From assembly GCA_016110215.1 (NCBI GenBank), contig JADWQD010000014.1:1116001-1180000 (forward strand): a stretch of DNA of 64,000 nucleotides, in the 5' to 3' direction. Source of the stretch: Capronia americana (lineage: Eukaryota > Ascomycota > Eurotiomycetes > Chaetothyriales > Herpotrichiellaceae). The first letter of the stretch is position 1, and every line of letters begins with the position of its first letter. A program made the translations under genes and the position numbers. The notes beneath the pieces are model-generated. The model had not been told where the DNA came from. It saw nothing but the letters and a program-made list of their open reading frames with translations, and did not search any database. Below are positions 1 through 12,184 of this stretch, piece after piece.

Positions 1-622
1 AAGTAGGCGCTTAACATCTTGCTGGGTCCTAAATTTAGCCACGACCTTTGTGGAGCGATTTTATGCATGGCAATCCACTCTTCTGTGTCCAATTGGACCA
101 TTCCACCTTTCAATCTGGCTGTCAGAGGCACAGTGTCGATTGGTTTCTGAGAAGAACCTGGAGAAAGAACCTCAAACGATGGATCCAAAGCCGACGGTGC
201 AGCGTGTGGAACGACCCGCCAAGACGCAGCCTTGGGGGTTGCTCTTTCTACCTCCACGTCGGAAGAGCCTCTCCATATGCCCCGAACGTGGCAGCAGCAA
301 TATAATATAGGTGCAAACTCTGCTCCTGGGAAGAGCGGACTGGTTGGAGAAGTTACAGGATGGAGCGGGAGACGTGTTAGAGCAAGGTCATATATTGCTA
401 CTATTTGCTAAGAGTACCAGGTAAGACGGTGTCTCCCTGCTTCAACTCTTGAGATGCCTCGAATCCCCGCGGGGATTGATCTGATGCCTTGCAATCAGAT
501 GATACATCATTCCTCCGAAAAGGGCATTAGTCGGCGTTCTCGCCCGCTCACAGTGGCTCAAGTCGTGACACATCATATCGCTAGTAATCAAACAAAAATG
601 CTTCCAAGACACACCCTGTCCC
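1..622. other. Intergenic, no gene recognised
   Basis: Short open frames occur on both strands (for example 48-310 and 454-663). None has a recognisable domain, a credible start context or spliceable continuation. The right part probably holds the 3' UTR of the minus-strand gene ending at 623. The left edge may hold part of a gene outside the window. Confidence 0.4.
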
Positions 623-1009
623 TCACTTGCGTGCCCATCTTCGCTCGTCTCGGGACATCTTGACGTGGTTGCCGTAGTAGTCCTCTTCCTCAATGGGAGT
701 GACGCTGTACACGACAGGTGACTCAGAGAAGGACAATTGTCGACGCTGTGTGGTTGGCTTGCTGGGCGACGACTTCTTCAAGATGCTTCTTGAGGAGCTG
801 GAGTTGACGTATGCGTAGGTCGGCTGTTGCATTGTCGAGTAGCCACGCTGGTTGAGTCTGGTGTTTCGTGCTGTGGGGCTGAGGGGAGATTGTGGGATGG
901 GTGACCTCAGTGGTGCCATGGGAGACTTGAGTGACAGCGCTGGTCTGGTGGTCTGGGCAGTGGAGATGTTCAAGGCCAACTTGGGCTTTGCGGATCGTGA
1001 GGCAAGCAT
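623..1009 (-). CDS. Small conserved fungal protein, function unknown (128 aa)
   Basis: I recognise this as a lineage-specific fungal protein of unknown function; no enzymatic domain is visible. The chosen start is the ATG at 1009 (MLASRSAKPKL). The frame stays open upstream to 1189, but that extension looks like 5' UTR. The N-terminal half is rich in Ser/Pro with repeated SP dipeptides (LRSPIPQSPLSP), typical of a disordered, phosphorylated segment. The C-terminal 40 residues are the conserved-looking part: a basic ILKKSS patch, RRQLSFSESPVVYSVTP, an acidic EEEDYYG, and a terminal MSRDERRW. The block resembles short docking or regulatory motifs, but I cannot assign a partner. It is a single exon. 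Confidence is good that it is coding, low on function. Confidence 0.65.
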   Translation of the reverse strand: MLASRSAKPKLALNISTAQTTRPALSLKSPMAPLRSPIPQSPLSPTARNTRLNQRGYSTMQQPTYAYVNSSSSRSILKKSSPSKPTTQRRQLSFSESPVVYSVTPIEEEDYYGNHVKMSRDERRWARK

Positions 1010-3175
1010 ATTGCTGGTGGGTTGGTTGATTACTGGGAGTTTGTGTGGGTATGATGTTGTTGCGTAGAGCTTGGTGTAGACTGTTGTGGTTGGGTGTGTT
1101 GAGATGCAAGAAACTCTGGAATCGACTGATGGAAGTGGTGATGATATATCAATGATATGAAGACGAACGCGGGGGGCAGGTGTTGGCAAGAATAGCAGCC
1201 GAGATTGGTAGATGCAAATATAGAAATGGTCCAGCCAGATCTACAACGCAATGAATAGGAGAGAGCTATGAATAGGAAACGGCCCAACAGTCAATGTGTG
1301 GATGGAGAGAAGAAAGAAGCAGGTCGAGAAAACGGTCGGGTGAGGAGTTAGATATACATCTTGAAACGCAGAGAAAGTCGACTATTTGGTCGACGCTGGG
1401 CCGCTCGATCCTCATTCGCCCAGCCTCGAGCATGCGGCATCTGCAGGCCAATCACCGCGCCCGTTGACGCGCTCACCTTGTGATACTCTGCCATTTCTCA
1501 CCGCACCGTCCAATAGACAATGCAGCTTCCTCAGGCACACGCCACTTAGCGACTGCATCTCTGGTGTGATCCGGTGCGACTCAATATCACCAGTTCTCAT
1601 CATGATTCTGTCCCTTGATAGGAGGGATCTGCACTTCTGCCGAATGCTTCTGCAGGAGACTATTGAATTTGTACCCTACCTGTTTGCCTATTTGGCGTTC
1701 CTGCAGGTGTGCCATTGCGTGACAAAGGTGTGTCAACGCAATAGTAACGCAATAGTGCTTTTTCATTCCAGATTCGTTCTGCCGGGGGAGAGGACACAAG
1801 CAGAGGAAACCAATAACGGGCCGACAACCTGCTATGATGGAATCAATTTCCGAAGGCGATTGGTTTTTGCACCTTTCCCCAGTGGTTTCAGACGGTGAAG
1901 AAAGCCCAAGTTGGATAGCACAAATCCTGAGATGGACGGAACGGCAATAGCTGACCACATACATTGGGAATACAGGAGATGGAGACCATCCATAGAGCAT
2001 TCAAGAAGTCCCGGGAGAACCCGGTGATCATGCTAGCAAGATCACGAGCAAGGGTGACCAGAAGACGGAATCTGTGGTAGGGTCTGACAGTAGCGACTCT
2101 CAACTTAGCAGGCAATATAGGTGATCCGAATTAGTACTCTCGTGCCATCAAGCCGAGAGTGTCGTTGCCAGTGCGGTTCAAGCCACAGGGTACGCGGTAG
2201 ATCGCATGTCGCAGTCTTACTCTGACTCCTGAATCTCGTCGATTGAGAGCAGCAACGAGGGATTGTACAATAAATGTGCAGTCCTGCAAAATAGGGCAGA
2301 AAGCAAAGATGACGGCGCTCCATGAAAATCACGCACTCGTGCGACGCGAGCTGTGTTCGCGTGGGTGGCGGAAGGAACCACTGAGTATAGAAACGTGAAA
2401 GATGACCTTCGGTGTCAGTATGTTGTTTCCATCTTTTGGACGTACCTGATTACTGCTCGAGGTCCGCAGACGCTCGCATGCATGACGATCGCTGTTGTGC
2501 CAGCTGAAGCTGCGTTCTTCGGCAGTTGGAGGCTTTTGCGCGGCTGAGCGCCAAGCCCACACATCGTCGGCCTTGGTAAAGTCCATCAGGACGGAGGACG
2601 TGCAATCGGCGGAGGTGGTTTAGAATTGCCGATGAAACTACTGGCGTATAGAGCATGGCGTGTACGGTGTAAGGCGAGTCATGTCTTGGTTTATCTCGAT
2701 TGCAATGCGTGTCAAGGCGAGCATGTGAGTTGGATCTTGACGCCGATTATTGTTGTGGCGAAGAAGGCGAACTATCGAGGCTGCAGGAAGGTGCGCTGAA
2801 GGAAAATGTGCTGACTGATTGACTGCCGCAACAGGATTATGATGATAAGCAGTCGAGTGATAGAAAGAAAGCCGCAGCCGAAACCGTTGTGATACATGTC
2901 GACAATCAAGTCGTCAATAGCGTCAATAGAGCAGAGCAACTGAGGCTTGCTTGTGGTGCCGTTGCTTAAACAATGACCGTGATACCGCTGCGCCGAATAA
3001 AGTCGACCATTAACCTGATCCGAAACAACAGGGTAACGCTTTTGTGACCGAGGCTAGGGGGGTGCATAGTGCAAATACATGGTGGGAATCGAAATGATTG
3101 CCTCGGGTCCCGGGTTCCACAGTCTGGGGAAGATGAAGACAGTGCCGCTGCTGAGCCTCATGTGCGTCCGTTCGC
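1010..3175. other. 2.2-kb gene-free stretch
   Basis: Many short frames cross this interval on both strands (1386-1898, 1587-2000, 2329-2586 and others), but none shows a domain, consistent codon bias or clean introns. It should contain the promoter and 5' UTR of the minus-strand gene starting at 1009 and the 3' UTR of the RRM gene ending at 3176. A long non-coding transcript is possible but cannot be supported from sequence. Confidence 0.4.
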
Positions 3176-4230
3176 TTACCTGCCGGCGTAACGATCATCA
3201 CGAGCGTAGTCTCGGCCACCAGCGTAATCACGAGGGGCCTCCTCCCGAGCAGCTGGGGGGTAGGCACCACGTTCACCAGCACCTGCGCGGTCGTAGTATT
3301 CACGCCGGTCACCTCGGTCGCCACGGTCTCCGCCACGGAAGCTGCCGCCGCCGCCGGCATAGCCTTCGTCACGTCTGCTGCTGCTCTCATATCGATCAAT
3401 GCCGCGACTGCCGTAACTATCGTCTCGTCTGCCTCCATAGCCACGCCGGTCATCGTCATACCGAGAGCCGCCACGGTACTCGCTACCGCGGGGTTCGCCG
3501 CCACGATAGTCATCACGACGCGGAGGGTAGCCCCCACGACGTTCTTCGTAACGATCACGGTAACCACCTCGTGACGATGGGCCACGGAAGTCGCCTGTTC
3601 AGAGTCAGCAGAAATTCTTCTGTCGTGATGCCAGACTTACCACGCTTGGGAGGACCAAAGTATTTTCCTGGCGTGGGAGTGCGAGGACGGGCACGACGAG
3701 CCTTCTCGATGCTCAGAGTGCGACCTTCGATGACCTCGCCTTGCAAGCCCTCCTTGGCAGCCTCAGCTTGATCGTTGGACACCATCTTGACAAAGCCGAA
3801 TCCGCGCGACTCCTTGGTATGGGGGTCAAGCATGATAGAGCAGTTTTCGACATCACCGTACTTCTCGAAGAGGCGGGAGACATCAGTTTCCGTGAGGCGA
3901 GGGTGGATTCCGGTGACGAAGAGATTCGAGCCGGTGTTGATGGACTCATCATCAGCATCCTTCATACGGGTGTCGGATGGAGGCGGCGGCCTAGCACGGG
4001 CGGTCAGAAAAAGAATGGAGATGGAAAGGGGTTTGATGGTACTCACGGTCGATCACGGCCGTTGGGAGATCGGCTACGGTTGCGGTCATCCCGATCTCCT
4101 CGCGGTGAGGCAGATCGGTCGCGGCGTTCATAGCCACGATCATCTAAGAAGCTGGGTCAGACAATGCACAATATTGACGATCAAGCAGCATACCTTCGTA
4201 GCGAGCAGCAGAGTCATCGAAGTCGGCCAT
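3176..4230 (-). CDS. SR-type RNA-binding protein with one RRM (transformer-2-like), 4 exons
   Basis: Predicted exons are 4194-4230, 4047-4143, 3641-3990 and 3176-3594; phases match and give about 300 aa. The N terminus (MADFDDSAARYE) leads into an RS-like segment (SRSPNGRDRP). A single RRM follows at about residues 60-135, with RNP2 as LFVTGI and RNP1 as RGFGFVKM. After the linker TPTPGKYFGPPKRG comes a long Arg/Gly/Tyr/Asp-rich tail (RGG, YRGG, DDRR) ending DDRYAGR. This order matches fungal transformer-2/SRSF-like splicing regulators that bind purine-rich pre-mRNA in the nucleus. The stop TAA at 3176-3178 lies inside a good GTAAGC donor, so a variant with a further 3' exon is possible. The third intron (3595-3640) is only 46 nt. 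Confidence 0.85.
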
Positions 4231-5269
4231 GATGCGAGGCTGAGGTTGATGTCGATCAAGGGGCGATGAGGTCGATTCGAGTCTTTAGAACGTGAGTCAC
4301 GGGGCGCGGGGGGTGAGAAGATACAGAAGAGACTGAGGATCTACTTCTGGAGGTAGTGGTTCAGCGCTGATTGCGTTGAGATGGAAATGTTGATGACTGA
4401 TTGCGACAGTCAATTGTTTATGAGGCTGCGATGAGATGACCACGCAGGCGAGAAATTTCCAGAGTCGACACGCGCCAAGTCGGCTAGTGACGCTAACGGA
4501 ACCCGGAAGCGGCGAAGCATTCTTCCGCCAACGGCAAGAATGGACTTCCAAAGGTGACTAGAGCCTCGTCGCTACATACCAGGTATGTATCATCTCGAGG
4601 CACCCAATGAAGACTCTGGCTACTGATGCATGCTCCTGCGCGCATGTCTTTCCGACCGTGCTCATCATGGGTGCTAAATGCTTTCGCAAATCGGCCTTTG
4701 TTGGCACATCCTTCACAAGAATCCAAATGGCCGCATTCAGGAAAACAGCCGTCATGGCAGCGCTCGGCAAATAGATTTCCTGAACGCAGTAAGGCGGATG
4801 CTGCTCCTGGCATCTTGTTGTCCTTCGGAAGTACGATGCATGGGTCACTGTTCCAATTACCCTGATGTTCTTTTGACTTGTTACTGTCCAATATTCGACT
4901 TCAGAAGGCACAAAATCTCAAGATATCAAGCGGCCGTTGAGTACACGCCGCTCCTGAATACATACCCTGCGAATGCATACCCTGGTGTGCTATTCTGCCT
5001 TACCACGCAGAGTCTTTCTACCTGTTCTGGACAAAAGACATTGGCGAAAGCAAAGTCGCTCTTGCACGGACCTTCCACGTGCCGGGACTGTTGAACGGTT
5101 TTCTTTGCTACGAGACTTCAAAAATCAACTCAAGAAGGAATAGCTTTGTGAACTTTACGAATGAGCATTTGAATTGTACTCTAAAAATACTCACTCACAG
5201 GCGCCGCTCAAGAAGGGTCAGCATAAGTCCTGGCCAATTCATACATCCAACAATAGTCTTCCCTCACAC
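4231..5269. other. Intergenic, promoter side of the RRM gene
   Basis: This 1-kb interval lies between the start of the RRM gene and the end of NTO1, both on the minus strand. Overlapping frames at 4493-4911 (minus) and 4678-5094 (plus) show no domain and are judged chance. It should hold the RRM gene promoter and the NTO1 3' UTR. Confidence 0.4.
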
Positions 5270-8200
5270 TCATCTCCTATTACGGAAAGACCTTGCACCC
5301 CAATCCGAGGCCTTGTTTCGCTTGCTCCTCAGCATCTTCTTCTTGACCATCACATCTACGGTCGTTTCGTCTGCCTCGTCACCAAGGGCAATGCCATTGG
5401 CATCTTCAACCATTTCGTCCCCAGGACCTAGCCCCTGAAGCTCGTCTTCATCCATCTCACTAAGTTCTTCACTCATTTCGCGTAGAACTTCCGGGCCTGT
5501 CCAGCGTTCTTCAAAAATGGTAGTGCCTTCCGGGTCGAATTGTGCAACATACCATGGGATGCCACCCTCGACCGGGAAGGTCTGTGAATGCCCTTGCAAG
5601 CTCATTGGAGGTGTTGGAGGTTCCACTTGCTGGGGTTGTTCCGACGCAATGTTCCCATTTGCGTGCAGCTCGTGCCTGAACCCGTTCATGGAAGCCGGCG
5701 GAGTGTTTGCTGACACGAGTTGACTCTCCATGGACAGATCTTCGTGCTTGACCAGGACGACTTGTCCAATTGGCGCTTGAGACTCCTTGACCGCTTCTTG
5801 GATCTGAGGCTGCTCATCGCCTGCGATCGGAGCATCCATCATCTCCACCTCGCCACCGGCAGCAGGGCTGGCTATAAAGCCTTCAGGTTTCAGTTCCACC
5901 GTTTCGAGAACTGGCATCTCAATTGAATGAGCCATCGAGCCTCGGCGAGAAAGGAGCGCTTCGTCCATTTCCCTGATCTGTTCGGCGTAGGGGCGGCCAT
6001 TCAACTCTGCTTCTTTTCGAGTCGCATCGTCGAGGAGTGGTTCAATTCCCTTGACTATGCGGCGTGCAAGAGTTCGTCGATCCCGCTCCTCAGCAGACAT
6101 GTCCTCAGCTCTGCCGCTCACAAGAGCAATCAGTTCCGTTATGCTTCCCGCGCTATTGCCGAATTCCGAATTAATCGCCAGCACCACATCGTTGGAGAAA
6201 CTTGCTACCGTGGTGTGTTCCTTTCTGAGGACTTTGCCGCGCAATTCTAGTAGGCTGTTCCGGAAAAGCCCTCTATCCAATCTATGAACCGTCAGCTGAG
6301 CACCTCACGTTCGGATCTGTGACAACTTACTTGAGCGCCTTCTCGACAATGGGCTCCAGGAGATGTGGGATGGGAAAGTAGACGGTGTCGACGACATCTT
6401 TGAGCAGTCGGGCTTCCTCCAGTTTCGTAGCTTCACGTTGTTTGATCAGGTCACATATCTGTACGATGCGTTCCATGTCTCTTGCTAATTTTTCGGCAAA
6501 ATCAATGCGACGATCTAACCTGGCACGGCCGGCTGCGCCTTGGGCCTTGTAATCGCGACGTGTGACTTCGAAGGAGCTGAAGGTGTCCATCTGTAATTGT
6601 AACCGCTTCAAAAGGGCGGCGCCTCTTCGGGCCTCGCGTTTCAGGGTCCAGTATTTGCAGATCTCGGAAACAAATTCTTTCTTTTTCTGCACCGTAAATC
6701 TGACCAGAGACTCTTCGATGGACTTTAGTATGACCTCTGGGATCACGGGTGCACCAGAAGGAAGTCGCCAGACCGTCTTCTGTTTCTGACCTTTCTTGTT
6801 CGTAAGAGTGACTTTGAGATGGCCTCTCTCCGCTGCAGCAGTATCATGCGTATCGTGGATTGCAAGGGCGGATGCGCGGCTGTCCGCCCATATCTGTCCC
6901 TTGAAGTGTTCTTTGAAATACTTGACCGCCTCTTCATAGGCCCTATCGGTATGGTGCTGACGCTTCCATTCACCAGGCGTGTGTTTATGGCAATACGCTT
7001 TCAGCTGGGATGATTCCATCAGAGTATTTTGTCCACCTCCGGTTTTCATCTGCAGAAATAGTCCCGCTTGGCGAGCACATGTCAGATGGAACGGTTCGTA
7101 ACAGCGGCCGTCACTGCACTGAATGCTGGCACCCATCTCTTGCTTGCAGATATAGCAGATGAGCTTCCACCGGCTGTGGGGCACCTTCTCCACGTCCGTA
7201 ATCGGTTCCATTAATGAAGGATTCCCGATCGTCACCTCTGGTATCCAGATCGCACAGAAGAGATGTGCCCACTTCGAGTTGTTGGTCTGCTTGAACGCAC
7301 CTCCCTCATTTGGACAGAAGATACAGCTGGGTCGAGAGTTCCCAACAAGCTGACATTTCCTGCATAGCCACTGCCCCTCAGGAATGTAGGGTACGCCATA
7401 GCATTCTTGATGGACGGCTAAATCGCAACCGTCACAGAACACTATGGCGTTGGCGTTCTCGCAATCGCCGTCGTCACATATGGCGCACTTGCTGTCGGGC
7501 TCTTCGCCGGCAGGCTCTCCATTGACCGCTGCAGCGGAGCTTGAGCGAGGCCGCTGTGTTTGAGGAGCCTTTGGATTCGGCTTGGGTATCCTCTTCTCCA
7601 GAGCATGCCACTCTTTTTCGATCTTTGTCATGGTGATCTCGAAAATGGCGGGTTTAATGCTTTGGACGTCATATTTGGTGCGTCCCTTGTTGAAGGCCTC
7701 TAACCATTTGACGTCTTGTTCATCCATGTCATACTCGACTCGGCCAACTCCGCTGCCACCTATTGCAGAATTCTCGCCATTGACGATGAGGTCTGGGCTA
7801 AGATCAAGATCCTCTTCCGCAGATCCTTCCATCTGTCTTATGAGCGTGCGCTCCGGCCGCAGGAATATTTCGCTCTCCTGATATCCAACATTGGCCATGG
7901 ACTTGTCGACAAAGTCGACCTGTGCGATATCTTTGTTTTGCTCATATGACACAAAAGGATCGAGCTCCCGGTACGAAGGTTTGGGCAATGTCAGGCGTTC
8001 CCGCGGGTTGGGACCTGGCATGGGTATGACTTTGGGGGCCTCGGGTGTCAAAAGCGCGTGTACCATGGAGTTTTTGGTGCGATGTGGTCTCCCGGGCTTA
8101 CGCTTAAGAGGCGTAGAGACACCGGGCAGAACACTGCTTCCTCCGGCGACGCTTATGCCATCATCTGTCGCTTCATCGGGCGCTGGCTTCTTAACCAGAC

Positions 8201-8753
8201 CGTCCACCTCTTCTGACGGGATTACCGCAAAGTCCCCATCGAGATCAAGGTCAGGGTGGAATTCCTCCCAACCTCGCTCTTCTCGAGGTTTGTAACCGTC
8301 ACCGTGGGTGACAGCGGCAGAAGCTGCGGCTGCAGTACTGTATCTGGGACGGGCGCCACCTCTGTTCCTACTTCTGGCTGAGTATCGCGGGGTAGTGGCG
8401 GTTGCCTTCTTCCGTTCTCGGGTAGGCCTGGGGCGGGTGCGGGAAGCGGTATAATCGTCCTCTGCTTGAGGTGTTCGCGTCGTAGATGGAGTGCTCTCAT
8501 GATCGACACGTCTTCTTACGCCTGCTCGGGCGGCAGGGGTCGGCCTGGGTGAAGGTGCCGCCCTCAGCGAAGTACGAATGCGCTTGCGGGGAGGCTCCTC
8601 GTCCTGAAAAGTGGCAAGAAGTTCGGGGTCGATATCGCTGACAACCTTGGGGTACTTTGTTGCTTCTCTGCGCGGCCGTGCTCTTGCCTGCGCAGACCTC
8701 AGTGGGGCCATTCTGCCGGCCCTGTGACGGGCAGTTGACGCGACTGAGACCAA
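5270..8753 (-). CDS. NTO1: NuA3 complex PHD-finger protein Nto1 (BRPF family), 2 exons
   Basis: Exons 6331-8753 and 5270-6281, joined over a 49-nt intron (GTAAGT..ATAG), give about 1144 aa. The N terminus is basic with GRP-type patches. An Epl1-like segment precedes a PZP module at about residues 423-590: first PHD (CAICDDGDCENANAIVFCDG), zinc knuckle (CRKCQL) and extended PHD ending AYCHKHTPGEW. A helical region at about 700-880 (PIPHLLEPIVEKAL, LDRGLFRNSLLELRGKV) looks like a degenerate bromodomain. This is the order of Nto1/BRPF scaffold subunits, which link the MYST acetyltransferase Sas3 to histone H3 in NuA3. The C-terminal 250 residues are acidic and Pro/Gln-rich, ending in a basic KKKMLRSKRNK. 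The start could be the ATG at 8753 or the in-frame ATG at 8711. Confidence 0.9.
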
Positions 8754-9204
8754 CTAGGAGGCGCAGGCGGACTTCGGGTCGGGTTCACGTGTGGAAGATG
8801 CCATCCAGGCTGGAAAAGGTGAGGTAGAGTGAAACGCAGGGAGGCGAAAGCCAGGGCAGTGTTAGTCTATGCCAGTCAGAGATGTTGTTGGGTGTTCTGG
8901 CCTCGCGGTTTGTAGCAGGATCGCAAGAGTGTCGTCTCTACAAGATGGCCGTCAAATGTCGATTCGGTTAAGCGCGACTCCCGACGATCAAAAAGTGGGC
9001 CACGCTTGCCGGTTGAAGGCTTGGCGTCGTATTTGCGGGTCGGTCGCGACTATTCGCAATCACTCTCACCTGGCAGTCACCACTCCGTCGTTCTGCCACA
9101 CTCTCTCCTCCCATGAATCCCAGTGAAGAGTAAGTAGATGCACACTCGTCCAGCTCTCCATCTGCAGCCTTCTCCATCCCCATTGTGTATTGTACGCTGA
9201 CCCA
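8754..9204. promoter_or_regulatory. Divergent promoter region, NTO1 / small fungal protein
   Basis: These 450 bases separate two divergent starts (8753 minus, 9205 plus), so both promoters must lie here. Short frames in the interval are not supported. No specific factor site was recognised. Confidence 0.5.
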
Positions 9205-9709
9205 ATGGCAAACAACAGAAACCGCTCCGGACGCCGAGGAAACGATTCCCGAGGTGCCAACTCCAACCTGCATCGTCAGTCGACATCTGCGTCTGCAGTA
9301 TCCCGAGATGGCACCAATGCCAACCAAAACAGAAGAGGAGGGAAAGGCCCCTCGAATTTGAGCAAATCTACAGACAATGTCCACAATGCTCCTGTTGCAC
9401 CTGCAGCCTCTCTTCCGCCACCAGATGATCATGTCCCTATGGTGGGCTTCAATGCTGGGGCTGTCGAGGCCATGCTAAAGCATGGTTACGAGCCTAAGAT
9501 CACTCTATACAAGCCAGATGCGAAGTTGCAGACCCCGACTCCGTCTAGTCCATGGGGAGCAAAGCGTGAGCACCGCACATACCCACGCACTACAATAACT
9601 GACGCCGTGTTCAGCTGGAGCCATGGCCAATGGGAAGGACTTCTGGCTTGATCTCCGCAGACAGGTAGCCGCTTTGCAACAGACTGGAGGTGTTAGCCAG
9701 GGGGGCTGA
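9205..9709 (+). CDS. Conserved small fungal protein, function unknown (151 aa, 2 exons)
   Basis: Exons 9205-9565 and 9615-9709, joined over a 49-nt intron (GTGAGC..TTCAG), give 151 aa with phases matching. The ATG at 9205 is chosen; the upstream frame has only a TTG. Residues 1-70 are Arg/Asn/Gly-rich and look disordered (MANNRNRSGRRG). The conserved-looking core is GFNAGAVEAMLKHGYEP followed by ITLYKP. The splice junction creates SPWGAKPGAMANGKDFW, after which an LRRQVAALQQ helix and Gly-rich end follow. From memory the PWGAKP..MANGKDF segment recurs in uncharacterised Pezizomycotina proteins. No function can be inferred beyond a probable protein- or RNA-binding role. Confidence 0.7.
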
Positions 9710-10524
9710 GGTCCGAGTCCAGTTCAGTCAGGATCATTCACTCATTCTTCACTGGCTTTAGGGGAGGCGTTCGTCGATTGCATTCTAAGATACCCACGGG
9801 GTCGGCGCATCTTTCAGCATTGCCAGGATATCGCATGCATGCTGAACCACGGGCAGACATTCTACCCATTGTGTTTCAACAACGGCATGTTACCATGGCT
9901 ACCAGCCCAGATTGAGCGATTCAGCATTGTCAAATAACTTGGATGGTTGGGTATGGCCATCTTGTGAGCAGTCCAACATTATAAGCATCTTGTATGATTG
10001 GGTTCTGTCCGTATCGAATGGCATATGTTGCTGTGGCCTAAGACTCCTCTGTACTTGGGCTTTAGGCCTTCAGATGGTGACATGCGAGTCGAGGTAGGCC
10101 TTGCTACTTTTACCCCTCTAAAAGGAAGGAAGGATTCACAAGAAATCTGCGCAACGACGCTCTATAGTCTTGAACGAAAGAGAATCCGTGCGCCAGCACG
10201 TTGCTAGAGTCTAAAGAATCTTGTTTTGCTTAAGCTTCACCCTCTCGTGACGCGCCTTACACTGAGGTTTGGCATAGCTTTAGGAAGACCTGCTTGGCGC
10301 TGTAGGTGTGATTTACGCTCGTCCTCCGACGGCGATGATGCTGCCCTATGAAGATCTTTTGTCCGTGTGCATCGCAAATGCTGGCGTCCATCGACTGGGG
10401 TATTGCCTGACCTCTCTGCTTCAGCCCTTGCACCGCCCTCCCCACACAACGATCAGCCCATCATATCAACCACAGCCATTGCTTCGTCTTTCGACATCTC
10501 TCCACAAAGTGTGAAAGAATGCCC
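9710..10524. other. Intergenic between convergent genes, no gene recognised
   Basis: This 0.8-kb stretch separates two convergent transcription units and should carry both 3' UTRs. Short frames at 9912-10207 and 10237-10514 show no domain. Confidence 0.4.
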
Positions 10525-11302
10525 TTATGCAACCATCGTGCTTGCCGTTGCGCTCTCGTACTTCCAGTTGGGTTGCAGAACACCAACGGTCTTGTAGTAT
10601 CTGCTCAGACGGTGGATTCTGGATTCGATCAAGATGAGTCGGAACTTGGAGTCCTTGTCCTTGCGGTTGCGCTCCAGGTGCTTGCGGACGGCGACTGCCT
10701 ATTATTCACAGCGTCAATCACCGCGGTACATAATATGATTCAATCTTCCTTAGCACGGGGAAGGGAAATGAGGGTTATGCGCACCTTCTTGATCAACATG
10801 TAGAGATCTTCTGGGATTTCTGGTGCAAGACCTGTAGAAAGTCACTCTGTCAGTCTCATGGGACCAATTTCAGAGGCTGTGCTGAAGATATGTTTTGCAA
10901 GCGGTGTAATCAAAGGGGTCGAAGCAGCATCGCATTGTTGACCCCTTTATTTTCTTGCCTCCTCCTTCACACTGGAATCGTTCGGGATGCGCTCATACCG
11001 TTCGACTTGAGGATTCTCAGAATCTTGTTACCTGCGCCCCCAAAGTTAGCAATTTCAGCGCCAAGTGCCAGATGATCGAATGCATGGGATTTGGACTGAC
11101 CAGTAACGACCTTAACTTGCGCAACACCATGGCTATCCCTCAGCACGACACCGATCTGTGATGGGGTAGCGCCCTTGCGTGCAAGCTTGCAGATATTGTC
11201 GACGACCGTCTCTGGTGTGGACTTGAACCAGGTGGGCACGGAGCGGGAGTACGGGATCGCGGAGGCGCTGATGCCTTTGCCTTTGCTGTGAAGGCGACCC
11301 AT
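10525..11302 (-). CDS. RPS13: 40S ribosomal protein S13 (uS15), 4 exons
   Basis: Exons 11101-11302, 10999-11031, 10785-10831 and 10525-10698 join in phase to a 151-aa protein, the usual length of eukaryotic RPS13. It begins [20 protein letters not shown] and contains [60 protein letters not shown]-type helices ([20 protein letters not shown]) and the end [13 protein letters not shown]. The protein is a component of the small cytosolic ribosomal subunit. Two of the internal exons are very short (33 and 47 nt), which is why simple open-frame reading adds a spurious intron-encoded segment after QVKVVTG. Neighbours are unrelated. Confidence 0.95.
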
Positions 11303-11600
11303 CTTTGCTGTTGTTGAGACGAGCGTGGATTGAGGTTATCGTCAATTGTCGCTTGGGCGAGAGAAAGTCAGAGCGCAGCTTTGATGGGCGGCCAGTGTGT
11401 GGTGGGTCCGCGATAACTCTTGGCGTCTTTTGAAATATTTGACTTCGGAGTTTCAACTGTTGGCGAGTTTGTTTCTCGACATGGTTTTAGTTCACCTTCG
11501 ATTTTAATCCCTGCTCTTTTTTGGCTTCATCCTCGCTGAAAGAAACTGCCGCGAGCTCATCATGAAGGGCCGTGCTTGACGCGAGCGCCGCTCGACTTGG

Positions 11601-12005
11601 ATGCCTTGCGACTTCCCTCCGTCGGCTGCACCACCTCCGGGTTCCAGCCATTCATCTAGGTACGTGCGTTTATTTCTCGTGATTCTTCACTGTTGCTCTT
11701 CTATGATGACAAACACGAAATTTTTATTATTTCTGGTACCTCTTATGCCAGAAGGGAAGCCCAGCAGGGTTCTCTTCGATGATCTAAATGGACTTCTGAT
11801 CTCTTGTTCTTTGCTCGATCATGCTACTATCCTCCAGGGTCGGGAACTCGAGAGCTGACTTGGTTCACGATGCAGGTTTAGATATCTCGCGCAGATGGGT
11901 GTGGTTCTGGAACGATATGCGGAGCGAAATCTGTCCTCGGGCATCTGTATTATTGGGCTCCTCGGACGTTCCGAGGTCTCTATCCCCGTCTACACTGTCT
12001 CCTAG
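11601..12005 (+). CDS. Doubtful two-exon small gene (62 aa)
   Basis: ATG at 11601 opens MPCDFPPSAAPPPGSSHSS. A good donor (GTACGT at 11660) and acceptor (TGCAG ending 11875) join it in phase to FRYLAQMGVVLERYAERN and a stop at 12003-12005. Exons would be 11601-11659 and 11876-12005 with a 216-nt intron. The helical, amphipathic second exon and preserved phase suggest coding, but I recognise no family and the C-terminal part (after about residue 40) looks random, so the real gene may splice differently or not exist. It would diverge from RPS13. Confidence 0.25.
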
Positions 12006-12184
12006 GCTTCCGACCAAATGCTCTTCATACGGCACAGAGTGGAAGTTGTGCACATTGAATGCTGAATTTTGCTTTTCCGTCGCCCCGCTACTGAAAGGGT
12101 ATCATATTTTCTTGCCTGCAACCATGCAAAATCTTCAACAAGAACGCCATCGCTATGCAACTTAAAGTCCTGTCACCCATTCGC

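Noticed and set aside
4493..5094. Overlapping 60-140 aa frames on both strands
   Set aside because: No recognisable motifs, no consistent introns; likely chance frames in promoter DNA.
11032..11100. Insertion in RPS13 after QVKVVTG
   Set aside because: The extra residues are encoded by an intron (GTCAGT..CGCAG); removal gives the normal 151-aa protein.
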